NCBI RefSeq assembly: GCF_008520265.1
Contig: NZ_VIQM01000047.1
Location: 1,512-37,410, forward strand
Reading direction: 5' to 3'
Length of the DNA: 35,899 nt
From: Sphingobacterium cavernae
GTDB lineage: Bacteria > Bacteroidota > Bacteroidia > Sphingobacteriales > Sphingobacteriaceae
The position numbers and the translations under genes are program-made. Positions 23,825 to 30,244 of the stretch are shown here, piece after piece. A model generated the notes under the pieces. The model was given only the letters and a program-made list of their open reading frames with translations, did no database searches and had not been told where the DNA came from. Each line of letters begins with the position of its first letter. The first letter of the stretch is position 1.

Positions 23825-24646
23825 ATGGAATTTGGCATTGAGCACATTAGCCCTGAAAACTTAAAAAAGAACGCTACGTATAATTTTACGCAATCATGTT
23901 ATAATTTAATCATTACCCAGGAAACTAGGAACAATCTAATAATTAACAATAGAAATGTAGATTTAGAACCTTATTCAGTTCTTTTCTATACATCATTAAC
24001 AAAAATTAAAATAAAAGAAATTTTTTCATTCCAATATGTTTTCTTCAGTGATCTATTTTATTGCATATCGGAAAAGGACAGTAGTTTGATTAAGCAAGTT
24101 CTAACAATGGGGCATCCCTCGGAGGGCTATGTAAAAATTGTTATACCCAAGGATTATATAGATTTTTCTCAATTCATTGTAGGAGAATTAACACAAGCGA
24201 AAGATAAAATTCCAAACCCTATGGTTAAGGATTTGATTCATCTAATGCTTACGCAAACATTTATCTATATATTTTTGGAATTATCAAAAAATCAAATAAT
24301 TCCTACGGCAATAAATAGCCATCAAAGGAAATTACTGTGGAAATTTCAAGAGCTTATAAATGAGCACGTGCAACAACAAAAGAATGTATCGTTTTATACT
24401 GAAACGCTTAGAATATCTCCAAGACGATTAGCTGCAATTACAAAGAAAAGTTTGTCAAAAACACCAAAAGAGGTTATTACTGATGGGCTTATTAAAAAGG
24501 CTAAACAAAAGCTGTTTTACAGCGATTCCAGTATAAAGGAAATTGCATGGGAACTAGGCTTTAATGATGAAAATAATTTCAGCTCACTTTTCCACAAAAA
24601 AACGGGATTGACCCCTACTGAATTACGGAATTCATTGGTAATATGA
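23825..24646 (+). CDS. AraC-family transcriptional regulator
   Basis: This 273-residue regulator has a C-terminal AraC/XylS DNA-binding domain (about 170-270). It contains FYTETLRISPRRLAAITKKS, IKKAKQKLFYSDSSIKEIAW and ELGFNDENNFSSLFHKKTG, the two helix-turn-helix units, with the typical LTPTELR ending. The N-terminal 160 residues resemble the short ligand- or dimerisation-domains seen in bacteroidete AraC proteins. No ligand motif is recognisable. It is the nearest complete regulator upstream of the surface-fibre locus at 25.7 kb, separated from it by an IS66 remnant, so a regulatory link is possible but unproven. Confidence 0.9.
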   Translation: MEFGIEHISPENLKKNATYNFTQSCYNLIITQETRNNLIINNRNVDLEPYSVLFYTSLTKIKIKEIFSFQYVFFSDLFYCISEKDSSLIKQVLTMGHPSEGYVKIVIPKDYIDFSQFIVGELTQAKDKIPNPMVKDLIHLMLTQTFIYIFLELSKNQIIPTAINSHQRKLLWKFQELINEHVQQQKNVSFYTETLRISPRRLAAITKKSLSKTPKEVITDGLIKKAKQKLFYSDSSIKEIAWELGFNDENNFSSLFHKKTGLTPTELRNSLVI

Positions 24647-24954
24647 TTCACCATCAAATTAGCAATGAACTTTGAAGATCTCCATTATTTAACAAAGTAA
24701 GCAAAGCACAAGTCCTTCCCCAAGTCTTTATTGCCTACCCTAAGATAGTGTATAACAATTACATAATTTTTGAAATATTAATCGAAATTGCTGCTGGAAA
24801 AATAATATACTAGATTAAACTCAGCGGGTTCATTTAAAATCAAATAAAACATTCGTCGATAGCCTTGCATAGTTAATTTTCAAGTTTGTTAAGTAACTTA
24901 TAATAACAAATAGCTTTTAGTACATGACAAAAGCGTAAAGTTTATTTTTGTGCT
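24647..24954. other. Intergenic stretch without recognisable gene
   Basis: About 308 bp of AT-rich DNA between the AraC gene and the IS66 remnant. The last ~70 bp probably belong to the left end of the IS66 element. I see no gene or clear terminator. Confidence 0.5.
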
Positions 24955-25595
24955 GTGGAAAACATCGACTATAAAGCGCTCTATGAGGCTAGTCTACGTG
25001 AAAAGGCTGCATTGGAAAAGCTACATGCTTTGGATAAGTCGATGTTGAACCAAGAGAATGCGACACTGAGTAAGGAATACACAACGCTGAACAAGCAGAA
25101 GATTAGCTTGGAGGAGGAGCGCGCATTACTGCTCGCTGATTTAGATAATCATCGTCGTCAGATCTTTGGTATTCGTTCGGATAAACTGGTTAAGTTAGCC
25201 ATAACGGGCCAGTTAGATATGTTTAGCCTGAATGCTCCTGATCCGCTGATAGAACAGGTTGGACAAGAGCTGCAAGAAGCAATTAAAAAACTACAGGAGA
25301 AATCCCAGAATTCACCCAAAAAACCTAAACGGGTGTTACTTCCTGAGCACTTAGAGGGTAATTCTCAATCGTATGCAATTCGGCCAGAAGCATGAGCGCG
25401 CTTTGTAGGAGAATCCAACCAGACTATGCTATTATTCCAAGCTTTTCGTGTAGAAGTGGAGCAAAAGCAGCAAATAATGAAGGCTTAAATCGAATATATC
25501 CCTAAAAGATCCACTTACAATTGACGAGAGAAATCGTCTGCTCACCTGCGCGTAAAGAAAATTTAGACTTACACATAAATGATTATAACGCGTAA
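24955..25595 (+). pseudogene. IS66-family transposase TnpC, N-terminal remnant
   Basis: The frame starts with GTG and encodes 146 residues of the N-terminal part of TnpC: a leucine-zipper coiled coil (about 10-70), the zinc-region lead-in LDNHRRQIFGIRSDKL, and LLPEHLEGNSQSYAIRPEA before a stop at 25393. Beyond the stop, shifted frames give IEYIPKR and REIVCSPARKEN up to 25595, matching the later TnpC block LEYIPG...REIVRPKYA. The catalytic C-terminal domain and the accessory tnpA and tnpB are missing. The element cannot move. Confidence 0.85.
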
Positions 25596-25701
25596 ATTAA
25601 ATTAGAAAAAAATAAATATTTTAAAATTTTACACCATTGAATATCAGGGTATTTCTTAACGAAATGACTTTAATCATTTTTTTTTTAGCTTTCGCAATAT
25701 G

Positions 25702-25716
25702 TTATGTAATACATAA
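25702..25716. promoter_or_regulatory. Small palindrome upstream of the fibre locus
   Basis: TTATGTA-A-TACATAA is a 15-bp inverted repeat 36 bp upstream of the first fibre-subunit ATG. It could be an operator for a regulator such as the upstream AraC protein; this is only inferred from its place. Confidence 0.35.
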
Positions 25717-25752
25717 ATTTCCTATATTACAATAACATTAGGTAACTATGAT

Positions 25753-26283
25753 ATGCGCGGGCTTATACTTTTATTGGGTATTATTATTCTAGGAATAAAC
25801 AACCTTCTAGCACAACCTTCAGTTAGAATCAACATCGTGTTGAATCACGTGCAGAATTTAACAATTAACCCTGATCAACAGGTAGTAAATTTAAACTACA
25901 ATACCTTGGACGATTATCGTACAGGCGTAGAGGTAACAAAAAATGCGCATCTATCTGTATTTAGCACCACACCATATGAGGTAAAGGTTAAGCTAGCTAA
26001 CAATGAGTTTGTTAAACTTGGCAGTGAATATGAAGAAAGAGTATCTATGCCTGATATTCAAGTAAGCCCTGTTTCAACAACGCAAAACAGTGAAGTAGAA
26101 TTTTCTACGAGTGTACTAACGACTGAAGGTAGAAAAATTATATCAAGCAGTGTTCCCACAACTTCTGCGGTATACAACATACAGTATAAAGGCCCAAAAG
26201 GCGAAAACATTATTCGTTTTGCAGAAAGAAATAAAACAATCGTATTTTATAATGATGTACTTTATAGTATAGAAACTAAGTAA
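25753..26283 (+). CDS. Small secreted pilin-like subunit A (divergent)
   Basis: This 176-residue secreted protein has a signal peptide of about 20 residues (LLAQ). The mature start SVRINIVLNHVQNLTI alternates hydrophobic and polar residues. The core VVNLNYNTLDDYRTGVEV, then HLSVFSTTPYEVKVKLAN, aligns with VNLTYADANDYRNGIS and LKVSSIGSGYKVKAKL of the subunits at 26859 and 27649. The C-terminus ends in NDVLYSIE, the counterpart of VDVLYEI in those proteins. No known domain name is recognised. It has its own terminator, so it is transcribed apart from the other two. A role as a minor subunit or assembly stop is possible. Confidence 0.7.
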   Translation: MRGLILLLGIIILGINNLLAQPSVRINIVLNHVQNLTINPDQQVVNLNYNTLDDYRTGVEVTKNAHLSVFSTTPYEVKVKLANNEFVKLGSEYEERVSMPDIQVSPVSTTQNSEVEFSTSVLTTEGRKIISSSVPTTSAVYNIQYKGPKGENIIRFAERNKTIVFYNDVLYSIETK

Positions 26284-26296
26284 AAAGCTAAGTAAG

Positions 26297-26342
26297 AATT
26301 CCTGCTTTATAAAGAAATTTCCTTTGTAAAGGAGGAATTTTT
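26297..26342 (+). terminator. Terminator after subunit A
   Basis: A 13-bp stem with one mismatch (arms 26297-26309 and 26327-26339) is followed by a run of T. It begins 13 bp after the stop codon of subunit A and is a good factor-independent terminator. Confidence 0.75.
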
Positions 26343-26858
26343 GTTTGCATGATTTTTTGGCTCCAAAGACCATATCTTTTGCGAATACTAGTCCCAAACT
26401 ATCTCTTATCTTAAAGAGATCAAACAAAAAAATAATTACACCCCAAAGTGCTAAATATCCCCGAACGCTTGTGGACAGTATGTAGCTCAAAGTAAATTAT
26501 ACTGAACACCATTTGAGCAATAAATACTCTTTCATTTAATCCATAACTCAGCTACAAATTAGATCAATTTGAACTACAATATCCACCTTGAGGTAGCTGT
26601 AAAGGGATATAATTGTAGTCATACAAGGTTTAAAAAAGGCATGACTTTGGGACGTAAAATTTCATTTAGTCTAAAATTAAATATACTTGTAGCTTGGTCT
26701 CTACAAAATAGTACATTTTCATACTATTTTTAAGTTTTGAATACGTGGAAAAAAAAATCTCGCTGTAACTTTGGATAACAAATAATAGGAAAGCCTTATA
26801 GTCAAGGAAAAATTATATAGACTATCCCTATAGAAAAAAAGAGAATAATATAAATATA
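26343..26858. other. Long leader region upstream of subunit B
   Basis: About 515 bp without a credible gene. It holds a TAACTTTG element at 26766-26773, a possible -7 promoter box about 85 bp before the subunit B ATG, though no -33 box sits at the usual spacing. It also holds distant inverted copies of CAGCTAC / GTAGCTG (26549-26555 and 26593-26599). The size suggests separate regulation of subunits B and C. Confidence 0.4.
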
Positions 26859-27455
26859 ATGAAAAATCTAATCTTATCAGCAGCAGTATTACTAGGAGTT
26901 TCCTTCAGTGCTAATGCGCAAAATTCATCACCAGCTCCAGTTAAAGTTAAAGTGAACGTTAATTTAAATTCTTTTCAAAGTATTGAAATCGGATCGGGAG
27001 CAACACCATCTGGGGAGTATGGCGATATTGTAAATTTAACTTACGCTGATGCGAATGATTACCGTAACGGTATATCTAAAAATGTTCCCAACCAGTTGAA
27101 GGTTTCCTCCATTGGCTCGGGCTATAAAGTTAAAGCTAAACTTTCTCAAGCAGTATTAAACCGTACTAGCGCTGAAGGAACGCAAAACATTCAAGCAAAT
27201 GAAATTTTAGAAATCCAAGTTGGTAAGAACTTATCTGGCGCTACATCAGGAAAAATCGTTACTCCATCTGGCGTAGAATTTACAGGTTTATCGGCTAGCA
27301 ACACAGGAAGTGCATCTGTTTTAGATGAGCAGTTAGATGTTAAATATTTTGGTAAGCCTATTCCACAAAATAAACTACAAACGTATTTTAATAATGTTGG
27401 CAATAAATCATTGTCATATACTGTAGATGTTTTATACGAAATTTTACCACTGTAA
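26859..27455 (+). CDS. Small secreted pilin-like subunit B
   Basis: This 198-residue secreted protein has a signal peptide (about 1-20, SANAQ). Immediately after it comes PVKVKVNVNLNSFQSIEIG, a striking alternating strand. The body is beta-rich and has no cysteine. Conserved landmarks shared with subunit C are DYRNGIS, GSGYKVKAKL, ANEILEIQVGKNLSG, ASVLDEQLDVKYFGKPI and the ending YFNNVGN...YTVDVLYE. Subunits B and C are close paralogues. With the PapD-like chaperone downstream this fits a major structural subunit of a surface fibre, with the N-terminal strand acting as a donor strand. That is an inference; no domain is named for it. Confidence 0.72.
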   Translation: MKNLILSAAVLLGVSFSANAQNSSPAPVKVKVNVNLNSFQSIEIGSGATPSGEYGDIVNLTYADANDYRNGISKNVPNQLKVSSIGSGYKVKAKLSQAVLNRTSAEGTQNIQANEILEIQVGKNLSGATSGKIVTPSGVEFTGLSASNTGSASVLDEQLDVKYFGKPIPQNKLQTYFNNVGNKSLSYTVDVLYEILPL

Positions 27456-27519
27456 TCCACTCATCTACAACAAGTAAGATAAGTAGCTACATTTTGTAGC
27501 TGAAACGCTACAAAAGTAA

Positions 27520-27556
27520 AATACTGCAAAAAATTAAAGGTTTATGGCAGTTTTTA
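27520..27556 (+). terminator. Weak terminator between subunits B and C
   Basis: ACTGC / GCAGT with an A-rich upstream flank and TTTTT downstream forms a short hairpin. A second small hairpin (GCTACA / TGTAGC) lies about 20 bp before. Together they may reduce readthrough from B to C. Confidence 0.4.
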
Positions 27557-27582
27557 ATACCTACTTAGCTTACTCAACCATC

Positions 27583-27590
27583 TATCTTTG
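27583..27590 (+). promoter_or_regulatory. Possible -7 promoter element of subunit C
   Basis: TATCTTTG matches the Bacteroidota -7 consensus TAnnTTTG and lies 58 bp before the subunit C ATG. It is followed by an A-rich leader typical of these bacteria. Confidence 0.45.
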
Positions 27591-27648
27591 CATAGATTTT
27601 TAAACAACTAATTAAATTTCAACAACAAACTAAAAAATAACTCAAAAA

Positions 27649-28239
27649 ATGAAAAAGTTAATTTTGTCTGCATTCGTTCTTTTAGGAGCTTCAACAGTCT
27701 CAAATGCGCAGACCCCTAATCCTGTAAAGGTTAAAGTAAATGTTAATTTAAACAGTTTCCAATCTATTGAAATTGGATCTGGAGCTCAAAATGGTGGAAA
27801 TGGTTACGATGATGTTGTAACACTTACCTATGCTAACGCGGAAAACTACCGTAATGGTGTTTCTGCTTTAATTAACAATCAATTGAAGGTAACTTCTGTT
27901 GGTACTGGTTTTAAGGTTAAGGCGAACTTATCAAATATCAATTTAACACGTACTAGCTCTGCAGGTGTAGAAACAATTCCAGCAAACGAGATTCTTCAAA
28001 TTGAAGTTGGTAAAAATTTAGCTGGCGTTACCTCAGGAAGAACTGTTGATGTAAATGGTCCAGAGTGGAACTTAAGCGCTGTATCTAGCGGTCAAGCCTC
28101 AGTATTAGACCAAGAGTTAGATGTTAAATACTTCGGTAAACCAATTTCTGATTCAAAATTGAAACAATATTTCAATAATGTAGGAAATCAAGCAATTGCT
28201 TACACAGTTGACGTTACTTACGAAGTAGTGCCTAACTAA
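27649..28239 (+). CDS. Small secreted pilin-like subunit C
   Basis: This 196-residue close paralogue of subunit B has the same signal peptide style (VSNAQ) and the same mature start PVKVKVNVNLNSFQSIEIG. The shared body includes NYRNGVS, GTGFKVKANL, ANEILQIEVGKNLAG, ASVLDQELDVKYFGKPI and YTVDVTYEVVPN at the end. Differences are concentrated in loops (for example QNGGNGYDD), as expected for surface-exposed parts of a subunit. Its codons favour the common AT-rich forms and its own promoter box suggests strong expression. It is followed by a 16-bp perfect hairpin before the chaperone gene. Proposed role: major fibre subunit. Confidence 0.72.
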   Translation: MKKLILSAFVLLGASTVSNAQTPNPVKVKVNVNLNSFQSIEIGSGAQNGGNGYDDVVTLTYANAENYRNGVSALINNQLKVTSVGTGFKVKANLSNINLTRTSSAGVETIPANEILQIEVGKNLAGVTSGRTVDVNGPEWNLSAVSSGQASVLDQELDVKYFGKPISDSKLKQYFNNVGNQAIAYTVDVTYEVVPN

Positions 28240-28249
28240 AATATATTTT

Positions 28250-28282
28250 TATACAAGTGGTTTTTAAAAAACCACTTGTATA
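28250..28282 (+). terminator. Perfect hairpin between subunit C and chaperone
   Basis: A 16-bp perfect stem with a 1-base loop (arms 28250-28265 and 28267-28282) starts 11 bp after the subunit C stop. Only a weak T-rich stretch follows, so partial termination or protection of the subunit mRNA 3' end is likely. Confidence 0.65.
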
Positions 28283-28370
28283 TTATTTAATACCATCCTC
28301 CTTAGAGCCAAAAGTTTCGACTTTATACCACACATCTTCTTTCGGATTTTATCTTTAATCACGTATCTAT

Positions 28371-29177
28371 ATGAAAAATATTGGGCTTATTATCTTAATT
28401 ATATTATCTGCATTTAGTACTTTAAGCGCACAAACAGGACTTACTGTTGGTCCTCCTCGCGTTTATTTTATTGGTGGGCCCGGGGCGAGCATGGTTCAAT
28501 TAGTAGATGTTACAAATCCAAGCAAGGACTATAGCTTAGAACTTGCCGTATCTTATGAAGATTGGTCCTATTCACCAACAGGTGACAATCAGCTTTTTCC
28601 AGCAGGCACCCTTGCAAACAGCTGCTCAGATTGGTTAACTATCTCAGAGCCATTTTTTGCTTTAGCACCAGGAGAGAGTAAACAACTACAATTAAACATT
28701 AAAGTACCAGATACGCTGAGTGCAAATTCTCAATCAGTACATACCACAATGTTATTTGTAACACAGATGAATCCACGTGCTAACGCACAGCAAGAAGGTG
28801 CAAATATCCGATTAGCTGTACGCTCAGGAATTAAAATTTATCATAGACAGTCTCAAACGGCTAAACAAGACGTAGAAATCAACAATTTAGTTTATCATAA
28901 AAAAGACAGTACAGATGCATTTCTGGAGCTGGATTATTTAGTTAATAGCAACACTTGGACAGAAGGAAATATTCGTATTGAATACTTGAATCAAGAAACT
29001 GGAAAACTTACAAAGACTAATGATGTGAGTTTTTATGCGCTTCCTGCTGATAAACGTAAATTTTACAGCCTTATTCCCAATGATTTAGCTAGGGGGCGTT
29101 ATGTAGCTACAGTAATGCTTATGTATGGCGATCAGCCCGATATCAAAATTGGAGAAATAGCGTTTAATCATGAATAA
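28371..29177 (+). CDS. PapD-like periplasmic chaperone
   Basis: This 268-residue protein has a signal peptide (about 1-20, TLSAQ) and two Ig-like domains. Domain 1 runs from VGPPRVYFIGGPG to about 160 and shows the order of a pilus chaperone: N-terminal strand with Arg30, VQLVDVTNPSKDYSLELAV, FFALAPGESKQLQLNIKVPD, and the G1-type strand IRLAVRSGIKIYHR with Lys155. Arg30 and Lys155 stand where PapD has Arg8 and Lys112, which anchor the subunit C-terminus. Domain 2 (about 165-268) is all-beta. It overlaps the next gene by 8 bp. Expected role: fold and carry the small subunits by donor-strand complementation. Confidence 0.78.
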   Translation: MKNIGLIILIILSAFSTLSAQTGLTVGPPRVYFIGGPGASMVQLVDVTNPSKDYSLELAVSYEDWSYSPTGDNQLFPAGTLANSCSDWLTISEPFFALAPGESKQLQLNIKVPDTLSANSQSVHTTMLFVTQMNPRANAQQEGANIRLAVRSGIKIYHRQSQTAKQDVEINNLVYHKKDSTDAFLELDYLVNSNTWTEGNIRIEYLNQETGKLTKTNDVSFYALPADKRKFYSLIPNDLARGRYVATVMLMYGDQPDIKIGEIAFNHE

Positions 29178-30240
29178 CGTTGCACTAAAATATTTAATTT
29201 TCTTATATGTTTTTTTTGCGCATTTGCCCGTTTCAAACGCGCAGATGCAATATTCTGTTTGGTCAAATAACTACATTTTTTTAAGTTCTTATTTGGGATA
29301 TCAATCTCCCGAACGATTTACTACTGTTCAGTTCAGCTTAAGTACTCCACAATATTCACAAAGTGAATGGTCCTTATCGGTGCGCCTGTTAAATTCTATA
29401 AAATTAGAAAGCGGAACCAATCGAATTGGAAAAGATTTCCCAGCAGAAAAAATTAATTTAAAATGGACTGGCGATAATAACGATCCTTTTATGCGCTTAC
29501 AAAGCATCGGGTCAACCTTGGAGCCATTAGTTTTACCAAGCTCTGGTGAAATATTTCTTATAAATAGATCCCGAACACCAATAAATACAAATAATAGAAC
29601 ATCAGCGCTCTATCAACTCTATAGCCAGATGACCATCGCTCAAGGTCGATATCTGGAAGATTACTTAAGCCCAGATCCTTACAGGCATGTCACCTACCGG
29701 TTTCAGCTCTTATATACTTTATACGATAATCAAAATAGAATTATCGGAACGCAAGTAGTAAATCATTCTCTACAGATGCCTCCAAAACTAACAGACGGAC
29801 ATTTGGTAGATGTAGAACCTGATTTTAGCATTGCGGTGGATCAAAGAATGGATGAGGTGAACCTCTCCTTTAAAAACCTTACCGACTATAAACAAGGTGT
29901 GTCTGTTCAGATTCCATCCGCATTTACAATACACGCGAATACAGATTATGAAATACGAGTTAAAGCGCTAGAAAGCGACATGATAAGTCCATCTGGAAGC
30001 GTATTACCTCTTAGTATAATTAAGATTATTTTACAAAATGAAACCAACAGTACAGGAACAACAACTCCAGTATCCTTATCTACTAGCGAACAAGTTGTTC
30101 TTAGGGGAACCTCAAAAGATAAAAACATAAAGCGTCATACTGGTGTTAAGTATGATGTAAATATTCCAAATAACATTTTAAAGGATCTGACAATAGGTAC
30201 CTATTCCGTTTCTATACTTTATCAATTGATGCCACTCTAG
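29170..30240 (+). CDS. Two-domain putative tip adhesin of the fibre
   Basis: This 356-residue secreted protein has a signal peptide (about 1-24, VSNAQ). The N-terminal ~190 residues are beta-rich and unlike the small subunits. From about residue 217 a pilin-like domain begins: EVNLSFKNLTDYKQGVSVQI, then FTIHANTDYEIRVKALES, and the ending YSVSILYQLMPL. These match VNLTYADANDYRNGIS, LKVSSIGSGYKVKAKL and YTVDVLYEILPL of subunit B. A binding domain fused to a subunit-like domain is the plan of tip adhesins of chaperone-usher pili. It overlaps the chaperone gene by 8 bp and precedes the usher-like gene by 4 bp. Confidence 0.65.
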   Translation: MNNVALKYLIFLYVFFAHLPVSNAQMQYSVWSNNYIFLSSYLGYQSPERFTTVQFSLSTPQYSQSEWSLSVRLLNSIKLESGTNRIGKDFPAEKINLKWTGDNNDPFMRLQSIGSTLEPLVLPSSGEIFLINRSRTPINTNNRTSALYQLYSQMTIAQGRYLEDYLSPDPYRHVTYRFQLLYTLYDNQNRIIGTQVVNHSLQMPPKLTDGHLVDVEPDFSIAVDQRMDEVNLSFKNLTDYKQGVSVQIPSAFTIHANTDYEIRVKALESDMISPSGSVLPLSIIKIILQNETNSTGTTTPVSLSTSEQVVLRGTSKDKNIKRHTGVKYDVNIPNNILKDLTIGTYSVSILYQLMPL

Positions 30241-30244
30241 TAAA

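Noticed and set aside
26143..26490. Minus-strand hydrophobic open frame of 115 codons
   Set aside because: It covers the end of subunit A and its terminator in antisense, and its hydrophobicity follows from A/T-rich complement codons.
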